Positions 35,509-46,850 of a stretch of 64,000 nucleotides of DNA are shown here, piece after piece (the first letter of the stretch is position 1; each line of letters begins with the position of its first letter). The notes under the pieces are model-generated. The model did no database searches, had not been told where the DNA came from, and was given only the letters and a program-made list of their open reading frames with translations. The DNA comes from Lepturacanthus savala (taxonomy: Eukaryota > Chordata > Actinopteri > Scombriformes > Trichiuridae): NCBI GenBank assembly GCA_030544235.1, contig CM060477.1, positions 10,891,934-10,955,933 of the forward strand, read 5' to 3'. The position numbers and the translations under genes are program-made.

Positions 35509-38500
35509 GTACACGCCAATACTGTGATTCTTCGCTACAGATTTAGCTTACAGATTTGTGGCGTACGTACGCAAAGGTACAGCGTGAGTTACGTCACGTT
35601 TTCCACGTTTGTTTCATTTGATGTAATGCATCCTTAGCACCACGTGATGGCGGTAAAGTCATGCCTTTTATTCAATGAATGCTCGTGTATTCTAGTGCAG
35701 TGCTTCTCAAACTTCACATCAAGGATCCTTAAACTCACTTAAACTGTGTTTTAAAATCTTTTATAAGAGAAAGTGTCACAAATCCAAAGGCCAAAAGTAT
35801 GGAGGAATGAAACTACCATAATCAAGAATAAATAAATAAACACATATGTCCACATTTATTGAATTTTCCATTTATTTAATTCATGAAATTATTCAATTTT
35901 ATTTATTAATTTTAAATGCATTTAAATGTATTTATTTATGTATTCATTCACACCATTCATTTTCACCTCAATATATAATATATAATAATACAATATATAA
36001 AATTTGAAATGAAATAAATTCAAATTCAAAGGGAAAATAATACACAAAAGAGAGGAAATGAATACTACTAAATTAAATAAATGTATTTATTTGATTTAAA
36101 TTATGGTAGCCCTCTATACAAATGGTCCTATGTTCTGTCATTGTGGAATCATAGTGAAAATAAGTTATTCCCTTTTTTTGGGGACCCCTGGGGGTCCCCG
36201 GACCCCACTTTGAGAACCACTATTCTCGTGTGCGTAATGTGTTTTTATGAGTTGTGGAATAAGTACTGGCTCTTAAGCAGAAGTAGCAATGCTACATGAA
36301 ACAATATCCCATTACGAGTAAAGGCCCAGCATTGAAAGTTATTAAACAACAAAATCAATTACATAAAAACATTACAATTATCAGACTGCTGCCACTTCCT
36401 GTATCTGTTTCAAATTAAAAGCCCTCTAGTGTTTCATACACAGTCCAGCCATATACTGGATTTGTCCTAGTTCTGTTCCTATAGATAGAAGAGAACTATT
36501 ACTATCCACATGCATTGAATGTTGTTTTTTTCTGTTTAACACAAAGCATTTATTGTGAAATGTAGGAATCTGCAAATGCCTGTAATAAATACATTTAAAA
36601 AAGAATACTTATTACATGGTGTTTGGTCACTAACCTGCTTCTTTGTCACCAGGCAATGGTTCACACCATGACAGAAGTTGTTCATATGATGAGAGGAACA
36701 TAGTGGATGGAGTGTACTGCCACCCAATTGGTCACTGGATAGAGGAAACGGGACACACAGATGAGATGAAACACACCACTAACTTTTATTTCAGTGTGGC
36801 TGGTCAGAAGGCCATACATTTTTCAAGGTAATACAACAGACATTTGTCATTGCGGCCATATTGACATGAAATAGCTGGTAAACACTGGTTTTACAAATAA
36901 TGCTAACTAACCAATGAGCCAACATGCACAATAGCAGCAGCCTCACTGACAAAAATGGAACTTTAATTATCACCATTGGTAACGCCAATAATGAGTTTAC
37001 TTGCTATTCATGCCAGTATAAAGGCCTTTGTTGTATGGTGTGTGTCTAAATGTTATGAAAGAACTAAAACAAAATCCTGTGTGTTGAGTCAATCTTTCTC
37101 TGATTCAATAGTTCTACATTTTGAGAAATATGCATGTTTGTTTTCCTGCAGAGAGTGAGATGGAAAGATAATCACTTGATAAAACACAACCCTCTGTAAA
37201 ACCACAAAATGTCATTTTTACACACTGTGTTTTAAATAGTTAGTGCTGTGTCCCTTATACAGAACCAGGTTAGCTGTTACCCTTGTTTCCAGTCATTATG
37301 CTAAGCTAAACTAATCTGCTGCTGGCTGTAGCTTCAGATTTAGCATACCGAACTGAGAGGTTTGGCAGTCTTACTCACAGAAAGAATGCCAATAAGCATA
37401 TTTCTCAAAATAGCAAACTATCCTTCAACTCTATGAGTATTTGGGATTGTCAGTTTCAGTATGTTGGCAAGTGCCATGTTTAAAGTTGGCCACGCCACTG
37501 GTAAAAGTGAAATTTAAAAAAATAATTGAACAAGGCAAGAACAATGCTGTGAAACAGAGAAATATTAATTATTATTATTATTTGTTTAATTCTGCAACAG
37601 TAGCTACATTCTAAAGCACAGATACAAAGTTCTAAACCTCATCATAACTTCCCACAATGCTGCTCTGTGAGTCATAAGTGATGGTTGAAGAAGAATTATT
37701 ATATTATTTGAATGAGTTTAAATGTTGTTCATTTAATGAAAATCCTGCATACTCTGCTTTAAGAATTTCCTCTCATGATTCACAGACATTCATATATTTT
37801 TCACATGACATCTGTAGTTTCTAATGTAATTAGATGCAGAAATCTGCAAACCGACAAAGTACACTTTCTGTAGATCTATGATTCTCTGCGTACAATTATG
37901 AAATGTGATGCTTGTTGTAAATTGTATGCCTTTGTGATGTGAAATCTGATGTGTGTACCAAATTTAATAATACTATAAAATTAATGAGGTCCTTTGAGGC
38001 AAATTAATTTCCATGCTAGACGCTCCAAATCTAATTGATTCTTGAGCAACTTGAATGCATCGGCTGCTCCTCTTCTCATTTCTTCCTTGCAGCGTTCAAA
38101 TGTAACCAATCATCTTAAGTTTCATGTATTCATCTATATTCTCAAAATTAAGATTTTAACATCCTGATGTTAAATTTATCAAGGAACCTACTTCTACAGT
38201 ACATGATAGTTTTGCTAAGAGCTACATGGCAATCATGCCACTCTTTAGTACACATTCAGCACACAACTATAAATAAAATAAAAGAAAGAAGTACCAGAAA
38301 GGATATTTATTTTTTTTATTTATATAAGAATCTTTATTATAATTATTATGAATCATAGTGACAAATTATGCATTTTTAAAAATAACTTTTCATTTCACAA
38401 TGAGTCAACAACATGGATGAAAAATCACCTTGGTGATCCAACTTGCGGTGAAATGTCTCAATGACTAATGGATAAATTGCCATGACGTTTGCCATTGATA

Positions 38501-41353
38501 TCCATGATATCTAGAGGATGAATGTCTGTGGTCAGTCATCCATTGGATCATCCATTTTATGCACTGTTGCATGAACCTTCAATGCCTCGTAGACTATAAA
38601 AAACACATTTGTGACATAACCTGGAGGATTCTGAGATTAAAGCAACATATAAGCATGATGTAATTCTTTTTAATATTTGGGGTTAGCCAAGACAAAATCA
38701 ATTGAATGAAGTCTACACATGCATGCTTCCTCCTTTAAGGCACATACTCAGTGCCATGAAATACCAGGCATAGCAGAAATTAGCTTGAACCCATAAAGCA
38801 GTGAGCACACACAGCAGACTTGGCTTGTGTCATCACGTTTTAATTTGTGTCCGAAGACCTTACAAGGCTTATGTCAAGGACCTGTGTTCCGTAGGAAGCA
38901 CTGTGCCCTTGGTTCGGGCTTATTAATAGCTTTTTAAATTAGTCTCTCACAACCTGCATCTGTGTATCATGCACTCACCTCTGCAGTAAGTCATTATATG
39001 ATTCAAAGTGACTTAAGCCCTTACCGTAGCTTCATCACTCATACTTATATTAGAGTGTCTCTGTGGTAGAGCGGTCACCCACCAATCACAACATTGGTGG
39101 TTTGATTCCCAGCTCCTTCAGTCCACATGTTCTTAGATAAAATACTTGATTCCATATTGTTGTTGATCATACAGTTGCAATGTAAAGCGCTAGACTAGAA
39201 ATGTGCCATACAAATGTATTCCATTTACCATTCAGACAAGATTTTTTTTATTACTGTTACCTATTTTCCTACTGTATCAATGCAAACAATGTAAAATAAG
39301 AAAACCTTCTAGGATTTTTTTTTTTTTTTTAATTTTACTGTGACAAATCAAAAGTCATTGAAGCTCCCTGGCAGGATAAGCAAACTGCTAAACATGCAGG
39401 AGAAATAATATGAAAACCTGTATTTCATACTTCTTTCAATAAGTCACCTTGTTACATAAAAAGAATGAGTGTAATTGCCCAGTGGCAACAAAAGACAGTT
39501 GAATCACTTATGACATTTCTGCTTGCAGGAATTTTTATGTAAAAAAAAAAAAATGGAGGTCATCTAGAAGTCAAAACTAGAGAGATCCTCAGCAGTGCCG
39601 TTCTGGAACACTGCAGATTAACAGCGTCCTTCCTTTTACACGTCACCTCCTCTTGATTGTTGACTCAATGCATACTAATGAGCACTCAATGGAGTCAGCC
39701 TCAGACTATAGTGGTCAGGAAGAGAAGTGGAGGGACGAAAGGTCAATAGAACATCACTGCTATGAAGAAAAGAGGAGGAATGTGGGAGAACGAAACAGAG
39801 AGAGCTAACCTTTTGCTTATTAGTGACTTGCTAAGGTCAGCTCATCTCTGTCAGTCAGGCAGTTTTAACAGAAAATAACTTTGCTTTTGTACTCCCACTC
39901 ATTACAGCCTCCATCACAGCACGTTTGAAGCCCTCTTCATACATTGTAAACTTTTTGCAATGCTGCTACTCTACAGTTGTGATCTACCATCATATTACTT
40001 TTTTCCCTGCAACTTCCCTTTGCAATGCTCCAGCCTGTATTTTTGAAAAAGAATTTCAGATTCAGTACATGTAATCTGATGATATTCCCCCGTACCTTAT
40101 CACAGTTTTATTTGACCATTCTTGCTTATTTCTCCCAGGGTGCTGCCACGAGTTTGGCTTGGCAGCTGCCCGCGACAAGTGGAACACGTGACTCTTAAGA
40201 TGAAGCATGAACTGGGCATTACTGCGGTGATGAACTTCCAGACAGAATGGGATGTGGTGAACAACTCCTATGGCTGCCGACGTGACCCTGGGGAAGCTAT
40301 GACTCCGGAGGCCATGATCAATTTGTACAATGACTACGGCCTGGTTTATGTGTGGTTACCCACACCTGACATGAGTACTGAGGGTAAGGAGAGTGTCGCA
40401 TGCAAGAATGAATTCAGTAATAATGACAGTGTTTAGTCAGAGTGAGCAGACAGACGTAGCTTGGGGCTGTTTAGGGACTCAACATTCCTCAAAGACACTT
40501 TGGCAGTGCTTTTTCTTGCTTGTACACTACTGTCATTAGTCTAGGTCGTTTGGCTGAATAGCTCTAAACTTTCTCACAATGCCAACTTTGACCGTCGAAT
40601 GGTAATTTGAAGGTTCTACTGAATAATTCAAAGGACAGAAAATGAACTAGGATGAATGTTTTTACATTCACCATTTGATTCAACCAAATGAATGCAAGAA
40701 ATAATCTCAAAAAGTTCTTTGATTCATGAAATTGTAGCCAAACCAGCACCACACACATCACCCCCAGATGTGATCAGTATCAGAAAAAAACCTTCGAAAT
40801 ATTGTAATATTGCTATGAGAAGTGCTATCCACTATCCATGCTTCCATAATGAATTTTTGTAGAGAACAAACTGTTCTGGTAAATCAAACAGCCATGTGTG
40901 TGCTCACACTCTTCAAATCAAATTCATATTTATCTGTATTTACAGCCTGCTTCGGTACCTGTTGAAGTTAGAAGTTTACTCTTGAGTGTAATGTACCATA
41001 AATCCTTTTAATGTTGATGTTAATAACAAAAATACAGAAGCCATTGTGTGTTATTATTCTCTTCTACAGGTCGCATCAGGATGCTTCCCCAGGCTGTGTT
41101 CTTGCTTCATGGACTCCTGGAAAATGGCCACACAGTCTATGTTCATTGTAACGCTGGGGTGGGCAGGTCGACAGCAGCTGTGTGTGGCCTGCTCATGTAC
41201 ATCCTCGGCTGGAGCCTGAGGAAGGTGCAGTATTTTGTTGCAGCCAGGAGGCCGGCAGTGTACATAGATGAGGAAGCGTTAGTCCGAGCTCAGGCAGACT
41301 TCATCCAGAAGTTCGGACAGCTGCGTTCATCCATCTCTTACCCAGAGAGTTAA
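35262..41353 (+). CDS. epm2a: Laforin, glycogen phosphatase (four coding exons)
   Basis: Dual-specificity phosphatase with an N-terminal carbohydrate-binding module. It removes phosphate from glycogen and recruits the E3 ligase malin; loss in humans causes Lafora disease. Exons are 35262-35508, 36653-36827, 40139-40383 and 41070-41353: 951 nt, 316 residues, against 331 in human. The CBM20 module (about 1-107) keeps the glycan-contact residues seen in human: W30 (GHWDP), W68-F69-K70, W81 and D89. The phosphatase domain has the general-acid Asp D218 in PTPDMSTEG and the P-loop HCNAGVGRS at 248-256, with C249 and R255 equal to human C266 and R272. All junctions keep the frame, so the gene looks functional. 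Exon 1 lacks the Ala/Gly-rich insert of mammalian laforin, which explains most of the length difference. Confidence 0.97.
35509..36652 (+). other. epm2a: epm2a intron 1
   Basis: 1.1 kb; it contains the hAT-type MITE at 35698-36222. The acceptor is TTCTTTGTCACCAG. Confidence 0.9.
35698..36222. mobile_element. hAT-type MITE with 8-bp target-site duplication
   Basis: 525 bp. The left end is CAGTGCTTCTCAAACT and the right end is AGTTTGAGAACCACTA-like (ACTTTGAGAACCACTA as written). The two are inverted copies matching at 13 of 16 positions. The flanks are TTCTAGTG (35690-35697) and TTCTCGTG (36223-36230), 8-bp direct copies with one mismatch, as expected for hAT insertion. The right end carries the typical GGGGACCCCTGGGGGTCCCC palindrome. 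The interior is AT-rich and non-coding. Confidence 0.8.
36653..36827 (+). CDS. epm2a: epm2a coding exon 2 (CBM20 end and linker)
   Basis: 175 nt, entering in phase 1 to complete WEGNGSHHDR. It continues NIVDGVYCHPIGHWIE and ETGHTDEMKHTTNFYF, ending HFS plus AG with donor GTAATA (GT at 36828). It is the most conserved laforin segment outside the phosphatase core. Confidence 0.96.
37107..37423. mobile_element. MITE-like element with ~27-bp terminal inverted repeats
   Basis: The left end AATAGTTCTACATTTTGAG, running on to AAATATGC (37107-37133), is the inverted counterpart of GCATATTTCTCAAAATAGC at 37396-37423. The interior, with TTATGCTAAGCTAAACTAAT and CTGCTGGCTGTAGCTTCA, is typical of a very common teleost repeat. 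A partial relative lies in the fbxo30 intron near 25300. Confidence 0.75.
39062..39235 (+). repeat. tRNA-like SINE fragment
   Basis: GTGGTAGAGCGGTCACCC (box-A-like) and GGTGGTTTGATTCCCAGC (box-B-like) are followed by a degenerate body ending TGTAAAGCGCTAGACTAG and ATACAAATGTATTCCATTT. This is the layout of a common teleost tRNA-related repeat. It is not a tRNA gene. Confidence 0.6.
40139..40383 (+). CDS. epm2a: epm2a coding exon 3 (phosphatase domain, first part)
   Basis: 245 nt. The acceptor is TATTTCTCCCAG; one base completes Arg, then VLPRVWLGSCPRQVEHVT, HELGITAVMNFQTEWDVV and the general-acid loop PTPDMSTE. The donor is GTAAGG at 40384. It matches the family closely with no gap. Confidence 0.96.
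40384..41069 (+). other. epm2a: epm2a intron 3
   Basis: 686 bp, AT-rich, with acceptor TCTCTTCTACAG. Nothing else was recognised. Confidence 0.85.
41070..41353 (+). CDS. epm2a: epm2a terminal coding exon (phosphatase P-loop)
   Basis: 284 nt, encoding GRIRMLPQAVFLLHGLLENG, then the P-loop YVHCNAGVGRSTAAVCG, RKVQYFVAARRPAVYIDEEA and a short C-terminus ending SYPES before TAA 41351-41353. All catalytic P-loop residues are present. Confidence 0.96.
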
Positions 41354-42393
41354 GTGTCCTTGTAATGAAGTCTTCCAAGTTGGAGCAGAATTTACCTTTA
41401 TGGAGGGCTCCACTAGAGACTACAATTAATCCTGAAGTTGTGTGAAAAAAAGTACTGTATAGATAGTGTGGAAAACTACAAAAGGTAAAATATCAAAGCA
41501 AGAAAATATGCTTCTTTCCACCTAAATCTAATGCATGTTCAGTGAATCTGCATACTGCAGCTTTCAAAATCTGGTTGATTCCCATGTATTCAGAAAGTCT
41601 TCTACTGGCTGCCGGCACAGATGTTGCAAGCAATTAATCCTCCTGTGATAGGTTCACTTTTATCTTCAGGAATTATGACACAATATGTTCACTTGGAACC
41701 AGCTGAGGACACTAGTGGTTCTCTGAATGTCTGCAGGGTTTTTTTGAAAGACCTTTTCTTTTAGCCTTTTTTAGTAATAATCAATGAGCAGAGTTGACAT
41801 TTTAAGAAGAAGTAAATCCACTCCGTTGAATGAGAGATGAGATTTTTCATTTTGGGGCAAGAGGAAGTCTTTTCCATTGTTTTCCCATGTTGTGCTTCTC
41901 AGTAAAAGATTATTCCTTGTGTGTCATTTTAGAGAATCCTCATCTTAGTTTCAAATGGAATTTTTTTTTTCTCTTTTGTTTGTTTGTTTTGTTTTGGTTC
42001 TATTTTTGGAGAGGTCTTAATGCTTCACCAAAATGCCACCCCTTGCCAACGTAACCAATCAATCCTCCCTGTCTTTCTGTCAGAGGGGTATTCAGTTCCA
42101 AGAAATCGAAGAATATATCTCCGCCCCGGCTCTCTCACAGAGCTTGATAGCATTTCATCTTCATTTATTTATCCGACAGATGCTATTCCATTTCATCTTC
42201 TAAATAACAAAAACAACATCCCTGCCAGACCGATTTTAATGCATACATAAAATGACATTATTGGAATATTGTTTGTTGTCAGTTCTGAACTTCTTCCTAG
42301 ACTCCTATTGAAGATGTATTGCTTTTTTTGAAGAACAGTTCTTTTGTTACTTGTCTTTGATTTCAGAAAGTAACTGAATTGGAGAGAAATAAA
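41354..42393 (+). other. epm2a: epm2a 3' UTR, up to a polyadenylation signal
   Basis: About 1 kb without coding signal, ending at AATAAA 42388-42393. Earlier variant signals may also be used. Confidence 0.5.
42388..42393 (+). terminator. epm2a: epm2a polyadenylation signal candidate
   Basis: AATAAA in GGAGAGAAATAAAGATTC, about 1 kb after the laforin stop codon. Confidence 0.45.
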
Positions 42394-45300
42394 GATTCTT
42401 CTGGTTATGTTTCAGTGACTGCAGAAGACAGAACCTTATTATGGTGTCAGTGGAGATGAGTGGGGGCATTGAGGCCTGCGCATTTGTTTGGCATTCTAAA
42501 TGGTCTAAAATATTCTTAAAAACTGAATATGAAATGAGCGAAATGCTTGTTTTTTTATTGAAGAAGAAGAAGCAGGGTGTGCATGAGTTTGATGGAAATT
42601 ATGTGTGGGTTCTAGGGTTTGTTATTTGAATCAATGTCAGTCTAATTGGTAAACATTTTGCGTTTATTACACTGCATTAATCAATAATTGATGTTTATAA
42701 AATATCTGTAGTTTGCATGATTTACAGGATCTGCCAATCACCTACAGTGGTTCCCATTGATCCCTCGACTCATATTAGAATAAGCATTCGCAAGCATTTT
42801 CAACTGTTTCTCAGCCTGCTTTGTATGTTGCAGAACATTTATTCCATGAGAAATCCACTAATATCTTTGAAGTTCTATTTAATCCAGAGTATAATAAGCC
42901 AATGCTTATTTTTTTGACTTCCAATGTCCCTGCAAGCCATCAGCTAGCATGAATCGCTCTGATCCTCCTTTAACATTTACTTCTGTACACCTCGTATTGT
43001 AGAGCTATAAGTTCAGTTCACACAGTTGAACCCATTTAGGCCCAACGTCAACTATAGCTGCTAAAGTTTTTGACTGTCATTTTCTATTATTCTGTCTATT
43101 TCTATCACTTTTTGATAGTAGACAACTTAGATAATGATAGCAAAGACAAACCCTCCTGGAAAGAGTAGTTTTATTAAAATTATTATGATTTTCAACCATG
43201 ACATCTGTATATCTATTTAAATGTTTAAGTCTCTAAAAAAGCAGAAATTTTCTACCTGGGATAAATAGTTTTATGTTTCTGGGCATTCAAATGTCAGTCA
43301 TTAAAAAGCTATGTTCTTCAAAGCAAAGAACTAAATAGAAAAAATATATAACATGATTGGTAGTGACTCAATTGATGAAAACTAAAAATTTGTGTTAATA
43401 AGGCTTAAAAGGGTTAATAAGTTCACAGTCCAAAGTAGCTTGTATTAATTTCTTCCATTTACTTACTTTGGTATTTGATATTTTCTTATACAATTTCAAA
43501 AAAGTCCCTGATTTAAAATATTTTTATGATTAATTATTAAAAATGATGCAGTATAACAACATAGAAATCTAGATCGAGATATCTAGAGACTCGTAAATAT
43601 ATACAGGCAAATATTGATGTTCCACATGTCATAGATCTGTTTATAGTGGACTTCCTCCTGTGTTCCTGCCTGCTTGTCCCTCCACACCTATTAGCCCTGC
43701 CTTATTTAAAGACTGTCATTGTCTCTTTTAGATACAAAATTCTAATCAGTAGATGTTCTTGACAGTGCCACAACATAAGATCATAATAAAAAAAAACTGA
43801 GCAGTGCCCAGAAACAGAATAATTTATCACATCTGCAGAAATCCAACTCCTGTCAGCTGTATAGATTGTATCACCTCATTGTTAGCAATGGGAATAGTGG
43901 CTCACTGCATCACACATCTCTGGCTGACTCAGGATCAGCACGTTGGACAGCAGCTGTGACACAGGTGCAGAATGTTACAAAAGATCCATCGAGCTGTACA
44001 GGAGAGCAGGTGCAAGGTGGAATAGACTGTAGGTCGATCTTCAGATTGTCACATCAATCTGAGCCATGCCATGGCTGGAAAATAAAGTCCTAAGAGAAGC
44101 AACCAGGTCCATATCATTTAAAACAAAAGGAAAGTGACAATATGCACAAACAAAATGTAATCAGCTGCGTATTACATATGAAAAATAGCCATGTGCTTGA
44201 CACTTTCATAGATTCATAAACATATACTTTGGGATCACGAGAGGATAGATGAGGGACAGACATATGACTATACAGACCTTCAAACAGCCGCTGGCAGGGA
44301 GGCATCAAGAGGATATTAAATGATTTAGTTAGTGCAGACAACATCCATTTATCATGACTCCCAGTTAATGAAACGACACATAGAAATGTATTTTGTGCTA
44401 TGCAGAGACAGACAGAGACTTAAAAGGCAAGAAGACACTAGACAGTTAAGTCAGTTCATCACTCTATCCGATATGCCAATATTTTCCATCTCATTTTGTC
44501 CAATTGCTGGTAAAGATACTGATATATGTTCAGCATTTTTTCTGCCTTATTGCAGAGAATATCTGGTCTCTCTTGCAGTAGAATAACATATTATTATGCC
44601 CACCCATGTTGTGATGGCTTACTGGCAGATACAGGCATAAAATAGCATCTCAAAATTTACATTCACTACACAAAACAAGAAAAGTACTTCAGCTTCGGTT
44701 ATTTTTATATAACATCTTTAAACAACTCTATTGACCTGTTTCACAAGTTGCAGTTGTCATACAGGCAGAAATGTTAATTTCGGGCTAATACGGATATTTA
44801 ATTTTAAAGCCTTTTTCGGCCAATATAAATGACATGCTGATATCATCATGCATCCCTGATAAATATTTGATATTCTCTGGCTATACATTATTCATTCTTA
44901 TCCATTGCCTCATACCATGGAAGTTTGGTAAGAATTCTGTTTTCAGAAACCTTCCAGCCACACAGTCCACATCTTGCAAAGGCTCATTAAGTGCTCTCTG
45001 CATTATTTTGCATATCTGTGAGATGGATGAGTGGAGCAATTTGAAGTCAGTAAGGCACACTAGATATTATAATCTAAATTTAGCCAGGCAGTCTATTTCA
45101 GCTTTGAACTGAGTTGTGTCCAGCAAGCGTTTGGTCTTTGGAGACACATGATATTTTGAACATGATCTCTGCCCTTTGAAACATATGCCATTCATCTTCT
45201 ATGCGGATCTATTAGCTCGGCCACTCATTCATCATAGAAAGGTAACGTTTTGTTCACCTGCGCAGACAATCCCGAAAGTCACACATTCAAAGAGTGACAA

Positions 45301-46451
45301 ATGATTTATATTCATCACATTTAATGTGGGCACCCCAGGTCAATCTACTTAATAGATTCCACATTTGTATCATTTACATGATCTTGGCTCGCTGTGGGCC
45401 CAGGAAAAAAAAAAACAGCAATGAAGACACTGCTTTTGACTTTGCTCAATATACAAGTGAACAGGTGTGATGTGACTAAATACCATGTTTCAGCAGCATG
45501 CACCAGCAGCCCACCTTGACAGGGGGCAGGGGTGAGGTTTAATTAAAGAATATCTGACTATTAGGCAATCTGTGCAACAAGAAGTGGCATGAGTCATATA
45601 CTGTATACAGTGAAAAATGCCAATGAATTCAGAAAGCCCCAGTGTTGAATAATGAATAAATCTAAGGTTTCAAGATGTAGAGTAACTGTGTAAAGTGGAA
45701 TGGCAAAGCTATTTTTAATGTATCTGACAAGCCAAAATATGGCATGTCTTCTGTACGACACATAAATACTTGATACTTCTCTAACACTTCCGTCCCCCTG
45801 AAGAAGCTCAGAACAATACTTAAGCAGAGGCCATTTTTATGAAAAAAAAATAATAATAAAAAGATCACGTAAAGTGTATTTGAATGTCAGACAACCAATG
45901 GGATATAATGCGGGAATGGCAACCTTCCAAACGTCTGGTGGAAATATTATAATGTATGCATACCCTATAAAAGAGAATTTGTTGCAGTTCCATCATAAAC
46001 CTGCAAGTATCTTGCTGTTAGCTGGTTAGTTTCACTGTGGTTGATAGAGAAGGATGTGACAGCAGTAACTTAAAGTACAGAGTCAAAGTGAGGCCAGAAC
46101 ATCCAGCAGAGCCAATGAGGGATTATCCAAGCAGCCAACATCTGCTAAACTGGTCTATGAGCCAACTGAACTTTAATGCATTATTTGCAGTCTTAGTCAT
46201 CCCACAATCAGCTCGAGGCAGTGACCTTCTGAAATTCAATAATATCTAGCCTAAAACCTGGGGGGACCATAACAATGGCTGGGCCGATTCATGCAGACTC
46301 AACATTTCTCATAGAGACTGTGTGAATAGTCTGGAAATAGTTTATTGCTGTACCACATAAACTAACCAATTAATGTCCTAATCAGCTGGTGGGCTTCTGC
46401 CTTTACCCTGGGTGGCATTATTTCCTTTTACATCAAGTACACTTTCCGTTA

Positions 46452-46454
<3 letters not shown>
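42394..46454. other. Gene-free stretch downstream of epm2a
   Basis: No gene recognised. Around 44770-44860 (TTCGGGCTAATACGG, TTTTTCGGCCAATATAAATG) is a remnant of an interspersed repeat; a similar type recurs near 53750-53850. The short frames have no domain signature. Confidence 0.5.
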
Positions 46455-46550
<96 letters not shown>

Positions 46551-46560
46551 TATATATATA
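46455..46560. repeat. (TA)n microsatellite, about 105 bp
   Basis: AT dinucleotides interrupted once by CAG at 46548-46550. It abuts a Tc1-like fragment on the right, so the expansion probably arose at that element's end. Confidence 0.97.
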
Positions 46561-46850
46561 CACACTTCTCAACTTCTCATTCAATGTGTTTTCTTTATTT
46601 TCATGACTATTTGCATTGTAGATTCTCACTGAAGGCATCAAAACTATGAAACTATGAATGGCACATGTTTATGGTGTTATGTACTTAACAAAAAAGGTGA
46701 AATAACTGAAAACATTTTATATTCTAGATTCTTCAAAATAGCCACCCTTTGATCTGATTACTGCTTTGCACACTCTTAGCATTCTCTTGATGAACTACCA
46801 TTTCAGGTAGTCACCTCTCAGGTAGTGGAATTTCCTGCTTTCGAGTCTAT
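46548..46850. mobile_element. Tc1/mariner-like element fragment
   Basis: AACTTCTCATTCAATGTG, TCATGACTATTTGCATTGTA, TCACTGAAGGCATCAAAAC, then CTTCAAAATAGCCACCCTTT and TTTGCACACTCTTAGCATTC match the terminal region of the Tc1-like transposons widespread in fish. After about 46830 the similarity breaks off, so the transposase gene is absent. Confidence 0.75.

Larger units (their letters stand above)
36828..40138 (+). other. epm2a: epm2a intron 2
   Basis: 3.3 kb. It contains a TIR-bounded MITE-like element (37107-37423), a tRNA-like repeat fragment (39062-39235), a candidate conserved stretch (37790-38090) and A/T runs at 39318-39331 and 39540-39553. No alternative exon was recognised. Confidence 0.85.

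Noticed and set aside
35084..35527. 147-codon frame overlapping epm2a exon 1
   Set aside because: Different frame from laforin; its C-terminal half is an out-of-frame reading of the CBM20 exon.
39062..39120. Possible tRNA gene
   Set aside because: tRNA-like head of a degenerate SINE, followed by the typical repeat body.
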